Below, one piece after another: positions 16,131 through 25,563 of a stretch of DNA of 64,000 nucleotides (positions within the stretch are counted from its first letter, which is position 1; each line of letters opens with the position of its first letter). A program made the translations under genes and the position numbers. The notes below the pieces were generated by a model. That model was given only the letters and a program-made list of their open reading frames with translations. It had not been told where the DNA came from and did no database searches. The stretch covers positions 56,388 to 120,387 of the forward strand of contig JANQJF010000125.1 of the NCBI GenBank assembly GCA_028281765.1. The letters run 5' to 3'. Origin of the DNA: Planctomycetota bacterium. GTDB taxonomy: Bacteria; Planctomycetota; UBA1135; UBA2386.

Positions 16131-18161
16131 CTACGACGCCAGATACTCCTCGAGTTTCGCGATCGCCGGCACGAGATCTTGCGGATCGGTGAGTACCGCT
16201 CGGAACAGGTCGCCGACTTCGGCCACGCGTGTTGGCACCGACTTGATCGTGAACGCGCGCAGATCAAGGTCGCCGTCGAGCTCGTCCCACTGCAGGGGCG
16301 TCGAGACCGTCGCGCCCGGCACCGGCCGCGCGACGTACGGCGCGACGACGGTCTGCCCCTTCCGGTTCTGACCGAAGTCGACGTAAACCCGCCGGCCGCG
16401 CTGCTGGATGTTGCGCTCGACGGTCGCGATGTCGGAGTTCTCGCGGGCCAGCACGCGGGCGACGCCTTCGCAGAACATGCGTGCCTGGTCGTAGGTGTAG
16501 TGGGGCAGAAGTGGGACGTAGACGTGCAATCCGGACTTGCCCGAAGTCTTGAGCAGAGGGCGCAGGCCGATCCCGCGCAGGAGGCGGCCCGCCGCGCGTG
16601 CCATTTTGACGACGTCTTGGAACGGGGCCTCTTTGGGGTCGAGGTCGATCACGACCCAGTCCGGATTGTCGAGGTGATCGAGAGTCGACATCCACGGGTG
16701 CAGATCGATGCTGCCGAGGTTGCCGAGATAGATCAGGTGCCGCAGGTCGTCGCACACGATCTGTGGGCTGCCGTCGATCTCGACGACGTGCAGCCAGTCG
16801 GGTGCGCCTTCGCCGGGCTTGTGTTGGTAGAAGGACTCGCCCTCGATGCCGTCTGGGAACCGGTGGAGGTGCACGGCGCGGTTGACGAGGTGGGGGAGCA
16901 GGACGTCCGCGACCTGCGCGTAGTAGCTGCAGAGGTCGCTCTTGGTGTAGCCCTCGTCGGGCCAGTAGATCTTGCCGGGGTTGGAGATCGCGGGCGCGCG
17001 GCGGGAGCTGAGCTTCGCGTCGCGCTCGGCCAGCGCCGCGTCGAGCGTGTCGGCGTGGCCGGCGGAGTCGACCGGAATGCGCACCCAGCCGTGACCCTTG
17101 CGGTAGCGGCCGTCCGCGGGCTTCGCGATGACCGCCTCGAGCCCCGTCGCCGCGACGGTCGTGCAGAGTCGCTCGCCGTCCCCGGCGACGTGATCGACGT
17201 AGAGGATCGTCGCCGACGGCGGGACGATCCGCGTCAGCGTCGCCTTGCGCTCGATCAGCGGCAGATCGCGCAGGTCGAGGCCTTCGAAGTGCAGCACGTC
17301 GAACGTGTAGAACTGCAGCGGCGTGTCGGTATCTCCGCGTAGACGCGCGTCGAGAGCGGCCCGCGAGGGACGGCCGGTGTCGTCGAGCGCGACGACGGCG
17401 CCGTCGAGGATCGCCGACTGCGCGCGCACCTGCGCCAGCGCCTCGTCGAGTTCCGGGATCGTGCGCCTCCCGAGTCCACGCCATTCGACCTCGCCGTCGT
17501 CGATGATCGCGAACGCGCGCACTCCCGCGAACTCCATCTCGAACAGGTAGCCAGGATCCGAAAAGGGTTCGCGCTCTTCCTCGTAGCGGATCGCGGCGAG
17601 CCGGGCGGGGCGCGCCTTGGCGCGGGCGCCACGCAGGTCCATGTCGACGGCGCGCGCGTCGTCACGCGCGGCGTAGCGATCCTTGCTCTTGAACATCAGC
17701 CAGGAGTTCTCGTCCTGCTTGGTCTTGACGAGATGCCACTCGCCGCGGACGCGGCGGCCGTCGAGGATGACCTTCAGCTCACCGCCGGCGATCGACTGTC
17801 GTGGATCCGTGGGCTGCTGTTTGGCGTCGATGCACCGGAACGTGCCGCGATCCCAGATCTGCATCGTGCCGGCGCCGTACTCTCCGGCCGGGATGACCCC
17901 TTCGAAGTGCTCGTATTCGAGCGGGTGGTCCTCGGTGCGCACCGCGAGCCGTTTGTCGCTCGGGTCGAACGAAAAGCCCCGTGGCACCGCCCACGACGCG
18001 AGCGCGCCGTCGACTTCGAGCCGCAGGTCGTAGTGCAGTCGGCGGGCCTCGTGGCGGTGGATGACGAACACCGGTGGACCGCCCCGGTCCTTGTCTCGGC
18101 GCGCCTGCGGCTCGGGCGTGCGTCCGAAGTCGCGCTTGCGATCGTATTCGCTGGAGGCCAC
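16131..18161 (-). CDS. ligD: LigD-type NHEJ protein: phosphoesterase and polymerase with degenerate ligase domain
   Basis: About 676 residues in the order phosphoesterase, ligase-like, polymerase. The 3'-phosphoesterase domain (about 1-180) has HYDLRLE and EHFEGVIPAGEYGAG. The middle domain (about 200-375) aligns with LigD ligases, but motif I reads EMEFAG where K-x-D-G is expected: the catalytic lysine is Glu210, and motif V reads WVRIPV without its lysines, so it should not self-adenylate. The primase-like polymerase domain (about 385-675) keeps DLDP, SGKSGLHVYVPL and VDFGQN, and should be active. I prefer GTG 18161 (VASSEYDRKRDFGRTPEP matches usual LigD starts); GTG 18176 or ATG 18272 are possible. 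A separate active ligase is at 7710-8630. Confidence 0.92.
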   Translation of the reverse strand: MASSEYDRKRDFGRTPEPQARRDKDRGGPPVFVIHRHEARRLHYDLRLEVDGALASWAVPRGFSFDPSDKRLAVRTEDHPLEYEHFEGVIPAGEYGAGTMQIWDRGTFRCIDAKQQPTDPRQSIAGGELKVILDGRRVRGEWHLVKTKQDENSWLMFKSKDRYAARDDARAVDMDLRGARAKARPARLAAIRYEEEREPFSDPGYLFEMEFAGVRAFAIIDDGEVEWRGLGRRTIPELDEALAQVRAQSAILDGAVVALDDTGRPSRAALDARLRGDTDTPLQFYTFDVLHFEGLDLRDLPLIERKATLTRIVPPSATILYVDHVAGDGERLCTTVAATGLEAVIAKPADGRYRKGHGWVRIPVDSAGHADTLDAALAERDAKLSSRRAPAISNPGKIYWPDEGYTKSDLCSYYAQVADVLLPHLVNRAVHLHRFPDGIEGESFYQHKPGEGAPDWLHVVEIDGSPQIVCDDLRHLIYLGNLGSIDLHPWMSTLDHLDNPDWVVIDLDPKEAPFQDVVKMARAAGRLLRGIGLRPLLKTSGKSGLHVYVPLLPHYTYDQARMFCEGVARVLARENSDIATVERNIQQRGRRVYVDFGQNRKGQTVVAPYVARPVPGATVSTPLQWDELDGDLDLRAFTIKSVPTRVAEVGDLFRAVLTDPQDLVPAIAKLEEYLAS

Positions 18162-18271
18162 GTCGAGACGATACACCGGAGCGTTCGGCGCGTTGGCATC
18201 GGCGCTACGGGCTTTTCGCCGACCGGACTTCGAATCGTGGGATATCCTCTCCGGGGGGAAATCCGATCGCA

Positions 18272-20284
18272 TTGCACATCGACATTCGACGCGCTCATGC
18301 CAGCGCCGCTTCGTGTCTCGTCGCCTGCTTGGCGCTCGGCGCGTGCAACAGCGGGGGTGTCCGCACCGTCGAAGTGACCGCGATCGACGAAAATCCGACG
18401 CCGGACGTCGCGCAGTCGAAGATCACGATCGACCGCGAAGGCCACGTCGTCGCGGACGGGGAAGACGGCGTCACGGTGACTCTCACCGTCGCGGACGCAG
18501 GCGGTCGACCGCTGAACTCGTGGCCGGTCGAGATCACGGTCGACGGGGAGCGGAACGCGCTCGACTCGGTGAGCGGCACGACGGACGCGGCCGGCCAGTG
18601 GCGCACGGTCCTGAGGTCGACCGCGTCCGGCGCGAAGCGGATTCGCGCCGCGGTCGCGCCCGGCTACGGCCTCCCGCGCTACGAGTTCGAAGAGGACGTG
18701 ACCGTGCGCTTCATCGGGAACGCCCAGACGATCTCGCCGACCGACAGCACGCTTCGTTTGAGCGATGGTTCTCCGCTGCTCGCGACCGGCGCAGTGCCGG
18801 CACCGATCGAAGTCGTCGTGCGCGACCACTTCGGAAACCCGGTTCCGAACGTCGAGGTCGCCCTCACGACGACGGGCGGTGCGCTGACGCAGGACGTCAC
18901 GATGACCGATCTCGACGGCGTCGTGTCGGGCACGCTGCGTTCGAACGCGCCGGGCGTCGAGACGGTGACCGCCCGCATCACGACGACGCACGGACCGATC
19001 GACACGGCTCTTCCCGTCGAGTTTCTCGGTGACGGGCTGGCGTTCGGGGATCGTCGATTCTTGACGAGTCGGCTCGGCGCGTTCCAGTCGGTCGACTTCG
19101 CCGGCGGTGCGGTCTCGGCGCCGCGTTCGCTCGGGACGTTCGAAGAGATCCCACGCTTCGTCGTGCAGGCCGCACCGTCGACACGGCCGTTCGAGCGCGT
19201 CGCGCTGACTCTTGCGGCGACGGCGGTCGGCACCGAACTGCGCGCCCGTCGCTACAACGGGCGCGGCTGGTCGGTCGACTGGACGAGCGACCTGATCGAG
19301 TTCGGTGACTCGACCAAGCGGGGTTTCGACCTCGCATACGAGACGCGTTCCGGGGATGCGCTTGCGGTGTACAGCGACGGTTTCCGCACGCCGATGTTCC
19401 GTGTCTTCGATGGCGCGAGTTGGACCGACGCGGCGTACCTGCCGCTGAACGACGGCCTCGAGGGTCCGAACCCCGACCTGAACGGCGGGCGCGCGCTCTG
19501 GATCGAGCTCGAGGCGCATGCGAGTAGTGACACGATCGGGCTCGTCTATGGCGACGCGGTCGGCAATGTCGTCGCGCTGCGCTGGAACGGCGACGAGTGG
19601 GAGACGTCGACGGCAGCGCTGCTGGACTTCGATCTGCAGGTCGATCCGAACGAAGGCGTCGCGTGCCAGCGCGCGTTCGACCTCGCGTTCGGCGAGCAGT
19701 CGGGCGACATGGTCGTCGTATGGGGACGCCGGAGCGGCGGCATGTCTTCGGCATGTCTGCGGCAGAACCGGTGGACGGCGGGTCCCGTGTTGTTCAACCT
19801 CGCGCCGCACTTCGTCGAGCTCGCGTGCGAGCCCGGCACCGACCGCATCGCGTACGGTGCCGTCGAATACGGAGTTGCCCCGGCGACGCGATTCGCGACC
19901 GGCTTCTGGCAAACGGGCACCTGGCTCGAGCAGTACGAGCGCAACATCCACGCGACCCGCACGCCCGGCGCGATTCCCGCGGCGATGGGGTGGTTCGGCG
20001 GCGAGCTGCACTGCATGCACGTCAACGACGCGCAGGCCAACCTCGCCTGGCTGCGCTGGCTGCCCGCGACGGGTTGGGTGATCGAGGCCGGGGTCGCGGC
20101 GACGGGCAAAGCCGGCACCGTGTCGGTGCAGGCGTCGCCGCACGCGGACGGCGTCGACTTCGTCGCCAGCGATCTCGGGGGAGCGGTGTTCTGGTCCCGA
20201 TGGATCGGAGCGGCGTGGAGCCAGCCTGCGGGGGCGGGACCGATTTCGGTGGGGGTGCTGCCGACCGCGTTCGCGGGGTTCTGA
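18272..20284 (+). CDS. Lipoprotein with invasin-like (Big_1) domains
   Basis: A 670-residue exported lipoprotein. Starting at TTG 18272, with a GGGGGGAA Shine-Dalgarno at 18253-18260, it begins MHIDIRRAHASAASCLVACL and reaches a lipobox cysteine in LALGAC. Two Ig-like Big_1 units follow (GVTVTLTVADAGGRPLNSWP; APIEVVVRDHFGNPVPNVEV), as in invasins and intimins. The rest (about 260-670) has Trp-rich repeated segments such as RYNGRGWSVDWTSD and RWNGDEWETSTA, compatible with a beta propeller. It is likely a surface protein; no enzyme motif is visible. It is divergent from ligD, and the TTG overlaps the longest possible ligD start. Confidence 0.82.
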   Translation: MHIDIRRAHASAASCLVACLALGACNSGGVRTVEVTAIDENPTPDVAQSKITIDREGHVVADGEDGVTVTLTVADAGGRPLNSWPVEITVDGERNALDSVSGTTDAAGQWRTVLRSTASGAKRIRAAVAPGYGLPRYEFEEDVTVRFIGNAQTISPTDSTLRLSDGSPLLATGAVPAPIEVVVRDHFGNPVPNVEVALTTTGGALTQDVTMTDLDGVVSGTLRSNAPGVETVTARITTTHGPIDTALPVEFLGDGLAFGDRRFLTSRLGAFQSVDFAGGAVSAPRSLGTFEEIPRFVVQAAPSTRPFERVALTLAATAVGTELRARRYNGRGWSVDWTSDLIEFGDSTKRGFDLAYETRSGDALAVYSDGFRTPMFRVFDGASWTDAAYLPLNDGLEGPNPDLNGGRALWIELEAHASSDTIGLVYGDAVGNVVALRWNGDEWETSTAALLDFDLQVDPNEGVACQRAFDLAFGEQSGDMVVVWGRRSGGMSSACLRQNRWTAGPVLFNLAPHFVELACEPGTDRIAYGAVEYGVAPATRFATGFWQTGTWLEQYERNIHATRTPGAIPAAMGWFGGELHCMHVNDAQANLAWLRWLPATGWVIEAGVAATGKAGTVSVQASPHADGVDFVASDLGGAVFWSRWIGAAWSQPAGAGPISVGVLPTAFAGF

Positions 20285-20348
20285 CGCACCGACGAGAAAT
20301 CTCGAATCATGCGCCCGGCTTGCTCCCCCGGATTCCGCATGCCCCGGC

Positions 20349-20507
20349 ATGTTCAGGACTGCATTCTCTGTGGGCGTCCCTCTCGCGCTGTCCATGAGTT
20401 GTGGCGGCGGCGGCGGCGCGGCCGAAGTCGCACCTCCGGCTGTCACCGTCTCGGCTCCTGCGGCCGACTTGGTCGTGGCACGCATCAACGCCGACGGCGC
20501 GTTCTGA
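20349..20507 (+). CDS. Tiny lipoprotein-like peptide, 52 residues
   Basis: An open frame from ATG 20349 to TGA 20507 encodes a basic N-terminus, a hydrophobic stretch (AFSVGVPLALSMSC) and five glycines after the cysteine, which is a lipoprotein signal with a Gly spacer. A short Ala/Pro/Val tail ends in VVARINADGAF. It could be a real small lipoprotein or the preserved 5' end of a larger gene whose body has been lost. It sits between the invasin-like lipoprotein and the Kelch protein on the same strand. Confidence 0.5.
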   Translation: MFRTAFSVGVPLALSMSCGGGGGAAEVAPPAVTVSAPAADLVVARINADGAF

Positions 20508-20555
20508 GAGACGCAGGCGACCCATTCCGATGCCGGGAGCGCTACGATCCTCGGC

Positions 20556-22838
20556 ATGGATCGAACGCACGCCCCGCGGGTCCTGCTCGCTCTCATCTCG
20601 TCCGCTGGCGCTTCAAACGCGCAGGACTGGACGCCGCTCGTCATGGAAGGTCGTTCGTTGCAAGCGATCTCCGCCAGCGCGAACGGTATCGACCTCGTCG
20701 TGCACGGTGGCGCGGCCGGTGCACAGCAGACGGGGGATACGTGGAGCCTGAGCGCGGGGCTCTGGGCGCCGGTGGCTCAGGCCCAGCAGGAGCCGTCCGC
20801 GCGCACTGGCCACGCGATGGCCTTCGTGCCCGATTCGTCGATGCCGGGCGGGGGCACGTCTGTCTTGTTCGGTGGGGAGAGCGCTGGCGAAACGCAGGCG
20901 GACACCTGGACGTTCGACGGCAACTGCTGGGACACGCAGGACCCGGCTTCGATTCCTCCCGGACGCGTCGGCCACGACATGGCGTACGATCCGGTGCGCG
21001 ACGTCGTCGTGATGTTCGGTGGCTCCAACGCGGACGCGGATCCGCCGCTTCTGCTCCAGGACACCTGGGAGTGGGATGGCGTGAACTGGAACATCGTGCT
21101 GTCGTCACCGAGCCTGCCGAGCCCTCGGCAGAATCACCGCATGGGCTTCGACTCGTCGACCGGCAAGATCGTGCTGTATGCGGGCACCGACGCGTCGGGC
21201 AATTGCTACGACGTTTGGGAATACGACGGGACGCAGTGGGTCGATTCGGGAGTGACGTTCTCCTCGGTCACGCAGGACGACTTCGATCTCGCGACGGATC
21301 CGAACGGCGGGCTGCTATTGCTCCAAGGTGGAAGCGAAGGTGGCGGTGAGAGTTGGACCCTGCGAACGTGGACGGGATCCGGATTCGCGCAGGTCGCGGC
21401 CGGCACCGACCAAGAAGACTTCGTCAACCGTGCCGACCCGAAGCTGACGTTCGACTTCGCGGGCGGGCGGCTCTTCCTGCACGGCGGGTCGCTGCGGGAC
21501 TGGGGGCCGGGAACCCTGACCGAGATCACCGACGTCTGGGAGTGGACCGGGTCCGCGTGGACGCTGTTCGACCTCGGCTCCCCGGTGTCGCGCCAACTTC
21601 CGGGAATGGCGTTCGACGAAGCGCGCAGCCAGCTCGTGTTCACCGGCGGTGGGTTCACCTCGCGGTCTCTGCGCGACACGTACACGTTTGACGGCGTGGA
21701 GTGGACGCAGCACTCGTGGCCGGGGTTCACGGGGCCGATCGGACCCGTGATGGGATACGACCCGGTCGCCGACCGGACGATCCTCCTCGGCGGGGAGCCG
21801 GAAGACTATCCGGGTGGTGGCACCTTCTTCGCGATGCAGTGGGACGGGTCGACGTGGTCGAACATCACGCTGACGTCTCCGGGCGTCGAGATCGCGCCCT
21901 ACTTGTTCGGTGATCCGTCGTCCCTCGTCGACGGCTCGATGGTGTTCGACCACGCGCGTCAAGTCTCCGTCGTGGTCGGCGGGCGATACCAGCTCGGCTT
22001 CGCCGCGATCGAGTCGGACGATGTCTGGGAGCTTCCGGCGGGGGGAACGCAGTGGACCGTCGTCGAGCCGACCAACTATCCCTCGTTCGACTTCGGCCGG
22101 TCACGTTTCCGTCTCGCCTATCACGATGGTTGGGCCAAGGTCGTCGCGGTCGACGACCAGGGAGTCTGGTCGTGGGACGGATTCGAGTGGTCGCCCGAGC
22201 CGACGAACGGTTTCCCCGGTCCCGGGCCGGTCGCCTATGACAGCGTGCGTGGTCGCCTCGTGTTGTCGAATGACACCGGCACGCACGAGCTCGCGAACGC
22301 GACGTGGCTGCACCGTTCGATCGAAGGGGTCGGCGGCGGAGACGACTCCGCCCTGTTCTTCGACGAGCTGAACAACCAGATGTTCGGCGTTGCCGGTTCG
22401 GACGTGATTCGACTCTACGCGCCGGAGGTTTCGTGGAGCTGGAACACCTACGGCACCGCGTGTGGCGGTCCCGAAGGTGTGCCGATGCTCTCGATGATCA
22501 CCCCGCCACGGCAGGGCAGCACGTTCGTCACGAAGGTCGATCCGTATCCGCTCAACGCGTTCGGCATCATGGGCTTCGGGGCGTCGCGCGACTTCTACGA
22601 CGCGCTGCCGTTGCCCTTCGACCTTTCGATCATCGGTATGACGAACTGCTTCCTCGAGACGGAAGTCTGGCTGCAGGTGCCAATCAGTCCCGTTGGGCTG
22701 GCGATCGTGCAGATGCCAACGCACGTGATGATCGTCGGCGAGTACTTCACCCAGCAGGCGTTCGTCGCATGGCCGGGAGCGAACCCGTTCGGGCTCGTGA
22801 CGTCGAACGCCGCGGAATACGTCGTCGGCACGCTCTGA
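20556..22838 (+). CDS. Exported Kelch/galactose-oxidase-type propeller protein
   Basis: A 760-residue protein with a Sec signal (RVLLALISSAGASNA) and at least seven Kelch-type repeats, recognisable by pairs such as GHDMAYDPVRDVVVMFGG, DTWEWDGVNW and LPGMAFDEARSQLVFTGG. These build a beta propeller with no visible catalytic residues. The last 130 residues form a separate beta-rich module starting YGTACGG and ending NPFGLVTSNAAEYVVGTL, related to the ends of other exported proteins in this window. The start is ATG 20556, with a TACGAT hexamer only seven bases upstream. It is probably a cell-surface binding protein. Confidence 0.87.
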   Translation: MDRTHAPRVLLALISSAGASNAQDWTPLVMEGRSLQAISASANGIDLVVHGGAAGAQQTGDTWSLSAGLWAPVAQAQQEPSARTGHAMAFVPDSSMPGGGTSVLFGGESAGETQADTWTFDGNCWDTQDPASIPPGRVGHDMAYDPVRDVVVMFGGSNADADPPLLLQDTWEWDGVNWNIVLSSPSLPSPRQNHRMGFDSSTGKIVLYAGTDASGNCYDVWEYDGTQWVDSGVTFSSVTQDDFDLATDPNGGLLLLQGGSEGGGESWTLRTWTGSGFAQVAAGTDQEDFVNRADPKLTFDFAGGRLFLHGGSLRDWGPGTLTEITDVWEWTGSAWTLFDLGSPVSRQLPGMAFDEARSQLVFTGGGFTSRSLRDTYTFDGVEWTQHSWPGFTGPIGPVMGYDPVADRTILLGGEPEDYPGGGTFFAMQWDGSTWSNITLTSPGVEIAPYLFGDPSSLVDGSMVFDHARQVSVVVGGRYQLGFAAIESDDVWELPAGGTQWTVVEPTNYPSFDFGRSRFRLAYHDGWAKVVAVDDQGVWSWDGFEWSPEPTNGFPGPGPVAYDSVRGRLVLSNDTGTHELANATWLHRSIEGVGGGDDSALFFDELNNQMFGVAGSDVIRLYAPEVSWSWNTYGTACGGPEGVPMLSMITPPRQGSTFVTKVDPYPLNAFGIMGFGASRDFYDALPLPFDLSIIGMTNCFLETEVWLQVPISPVGLAIVQMPTHVMIVGEYFTQQAFVAWPGANPFGLVTSNAAEYVVGTL

Positions 22839-22850
22839 TCTGGAGAGCCC

Positions 22851-25412
22851 GTGACGGATACGCCCGAGCCCACGCGTCGCGAAGACTTCTTCGACGAGTT
22901 CAGTGCGCGCATCGACGAATTGCTCGATGACGACGGCGGCGGCACCGTCGGTGGCTCGGCCGCACAGGCCGATCCGTTCGTCGCGCCGGAGCAGATCGGG
23001 CCCTACAAGATCCTCCAAGAGCTGGGCGACGGCGGCATGGGAGTCGTCTACATCGCCGAGCAGCGCGAGCCGGTCAAGCGACGCGTCGCGCTGAAGCTGA
23101 TCAAGCCGGGCATGGACTCGCGCGAAGTCCTGACCCGCTTCGAGGCCGAGCGCCAGGCGTTGGCGTTGATGAACCACCGCAACGTCGCGCGGGTGATCGA
23201 CGCCGGGGTCACCGAGCGCGGGCTGCCGTACTTCGTCATGGAGTACGTCAAGGGTGCACCGATCATCGAGTTCTGCGATCAGGAGCGACTGTCGACGGAG
23301 CAGCGACTCGAGCTGTTCTTGGAGGTCTGCGCCGGAGTGCAGCACGCACACCAGAAGGGCTTGCTGCACCGCGACCTGAAGCCTGCGAACATCCTCGTCA
23401 CGCTCGAAGATGGCAAAGCCGCCGCGAAGATCATCGACTTCGGTGTCGCGAAGGCGCTGCACCAGCCGCTGACCGACCACTCGCTCTACACGCAGGTCGG
23501 CGCGATCATCGGCACGCCGGAGTACATGAGCCCGGAGCAGGCGAGTCCGAGCGGCTCGGATATCGACACGCGTAGTGACGTATACGCGCTCGGAGTCGTG
23601 CTCTATGAGTTGCTCTCCGGCGAGCTGCCGTTTGCGTTGGGTCGTCTCGCCGGCGTGGACTTCGGCGAGATGCTCCGACTGATCCGCGAGGAGATACCGC
23701 AACGTCCGAGCACGCGCGTCAGCACGCTCGGCGATCGTTCGAAGACGGGCGCGCGCAATCGCCGTGCCGATCCGAAGTCGTGGATCAAGTCGGTGCGCGG
23801 CGACCTCGACTGGGTTGTCATGAAGGCGCTCGAGAAGGAGCGCGACCGGCGCTACCAGTCGGTTGACGCGTTCGCCGACGACGTGCGGCGCTTCCTGCGC
23901 AACGAGCCGGTCGATGCGGGACCGCCGAGCGGGCTGTATCGGATCAAGAAGTACGTCAGTCGACACAAGATCGCGGTGGGGGCGGCTTCGGTCGCGCTCG
24001 TGTCGTTGATCGTGGGCCTCGGAATGGCGCTCGTCGCCTGGGCGGACGCGCGGGAGAGCGAGGCCGCGGCGAAGAGGAGCGCGACCGCGGCGCAGGAGAG
24101 CGAGTCCGCGGCGATCGAGTCGCGCGACGCGGCGCGGCTCGCGAAAGCGAACTACGATCGGCTCGCAGGGCTCGTGCGCGTCGACCAGCTGCGCGCTCGC
24201 GATACGTGGCCGGCACGCGCGGAGTTCGTGTCGGCGATGGAACTCTGGGTTCAGGACGCGGAGGAGACTCTCGGCCGGCTCGAGGAGCACCGCGAATTCG
24301 TGAAGGGCTTCGAGACGACGAACGCGCGACGCGACCTCGACGGGAAGCTCGTGTTCGCGAGTGCCGCGGACGAGTTCCTCCACCGATCGACCCGAGACCT
24401 GATCGACGAGCTCGAGGAGCTCGACGGTGAGTTCGGCGAGATCGCGAGCATGCGCGGTCGTATCGACGTCGCGAAGACGATCCGCGAGCGGTCCGTCGTG
24501 AAGCATCGCGACCTCTGGGAGGCTGCCGCCGAGCGCGTGCGCGCGAACCCCGCGTACGAGAGACTGGCGTTGGCGCCGCAGGTCGGATTGGTCCCGCTCG
24601 GCCCGGATCCCCGTTCGGGTCTCGAAGAGTTCGCCGAACTCACGTCGGGGGACGTCGCGTGGAGGTCGGACGCCGCATCCAGCATCGTGTTGGGGGACGC
24701 ATCGGGGATCGTCTTGGTGCTCATCCCCGGTGGCAGCTGCACCGTCGGTGCTCAGAGCCGGGATCCGGGCGGTCCGAACTACGACGCGCTCGCCCGACGC
24801 AACGAGCGGATCGGGAATGCGGATCTGGATGCGTTCTTCCTGTCGAAGTTCGAGCTGACGCAGACCCAGTGGCTGCGCTTGTCGCGATTGCCCGACGAGC
24901 AGAACCCGAGTCGCTTCTCGTTCCACGACAAGAAGTTCGTCACGCGCCGAGATCCTGTCGAGATGGTCAGCTGGGACGCTTGCGACCGGCTGGCCCGGCA
25001 GAGTGCGCTGCGACTCCCGACCGAGCACGAGTGGGAGTGGGCCTGTCGCACCTCACGCGTCTGGTGGCGCCTCGACGCGCCGGAGGAGATCGCGCGGTGG
25101 GCGAACGTGGCCGATGCCTCCGCGGAGCGCGCCGGCTTGACCGCGCAGAGCTACGAATCGTTCTCGGACGGTTTCCCGGGACACGCGCCGGTCGGCGAGC
25201 TCGCTCCCAACACGTTCGGGCTGCACGACATGCTCGGCAACGTCTGGGAGTGGTGCAGTGGTAACTACGCCCGGCGTGATCCGCGGCGTCCGCTGCGTGG
25301 CGGGAGCTTCTCGAACATCGCGCGCGACTCGCGGTGCGCGTCTCGCAAGGGGCACCTGTCGACGGCGGCGTATCAGAACCTCGGCGTGCGCTTCGCGCGA
25401 TCCATCGAGTAG
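22851..25412 (+). CDS. Ser/Thr protein kinase fused to SUMF1/FGE-like domain
   Basis: A 853-residue membrane kinase. The kinase domain (51-330) has GDGGMGVVY, Lys82, HRDLKPAN with Asp175, DFG at 197-199 and SPE. A single membrane segment follows (IAVGAASVALVSLIVGLGMAL, about 362-382) with an acidic coiled-coil-like region, then an FGE-sulfatase/SUMF1-like domain from about 620 (VEMVSWDACDRLARQSALRL, FGLHDMLGNVWEWC, LRGGSFSN). The cysteines used by genuine FGEs just after the GGS motif are absent, so it is more likely a ligand- or substrate-sensing domain outside the cell. The start is GTG 22851 with GGAG nearby, 12 bases after the Kelch stop, suggesting co-transcription. Confidence 0.93.
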   Translation: MTDTPEPTRREDFFDEFSARIDELLDDDGGGTVGGSAAQADPFVAPEQIGPYKILQELGDGGMGVVYIAEQREPVKRRVALKLIKPGMDSREVLTRFEAERQALALMNHRNVARVIDAGVTERGLPYFVMEYVKGAPIIEFCDQERLSTEQRLELFLEVCAGVQHAHQKGLLHRDLKPANILVTLEDGKAAAKIIDFGVAKALHQPLTDHSLYTQVGAIIGTPEYMSPEQASPSGSDIDTRSDVYALGVVLYELLSGELPFALGRLAGVDFGEMLRLIREEIPQRPSTRVSTLGDRSKTGARNRRADPKSWIKSVRGDLDWVVMKALEKERDRRYQSVDAFADDVRRFLRNEPVDAGPPSGLYRIKKYVSRHKIAVGAASVALVSLIVGLGMALVAWADARESEAAAKRSATAAQESESAAIESRDAARLAKANYDRLAGLVRVDQLRARDTWPARAEFVSAMELWVQDAEETLGRLEEHREFVKGFETTNARRDLDGKLVFASAADEFLHRSTRDLIDELEELDGEFGEIASMRGRIDVAKTIRERSVVKHRDLWEAAAERVRANPAYERLALAPQVGLVPLGPDPRSGLEEFAELTSGDVAWRSDAASSIVLGDASGIVLVLIPGGSCTVGAQSRDPGGPNYDALARRNERIGNADLDAFFLSKFELTQTQWLRLSRLPDEQNPSRFSFHDKKFVTRRDPVEMVSWDACDRLARQSALRLPTEHEWEWACRTSRVWWRLDAPEEIARWANVADASAERAGLTAQSYESFSDGFPGHAPVGELAPNTFGLHDMLGNVWEWCSGNYARRDPRRPLRGGSFSNIARDSRCASRKGHLSTAAYQNLGVRFARSIE

Positions 25413-25563
25413 CGCGGTGCCGCCGGGCGACGTACGCCCCCTCGAAACTCGCCCTGATCCGGTGCGGGTCTACGCCGGGACTCTGATAGGATCCCGCGGT
25501 GAGGCCCACGCTCGCGGCCTCGCTTCTCTCTCTCCACTCACACCTCCTCCTATCCGATTCAGG

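Noticed and set aside
15932..16267. Minus-strand frame of 111 codons including repeat copy 1
   Set aside because: Only the repeat part is conserved with copy 2; the upstream residues overlap the LigD gene and look random, so it is not called a gene.
22101..25028. Very long minus-strand open frame (975 codons) across the Kelch and kinase genes
   Set aside because: It is antisense to two clear genes, is rich in Arg/His/Asp without any domain, and is explained by GC-rich third positions suppressing stops on the opposite strand.
22851..25412. Possible formylglycine-generating enzyme activity for the local sulfatase
   Set aside because: The FGE-like domain lacks the active-site cysteine pair and is fused to a kinase, so it should not be taken as the sulfatase activator.
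25258..25563. Upstream extension of the Lys-C-like protease
   Set aside because: The extension overlaps the kinase end and hides the signal peptide that begins at ATG 25564.
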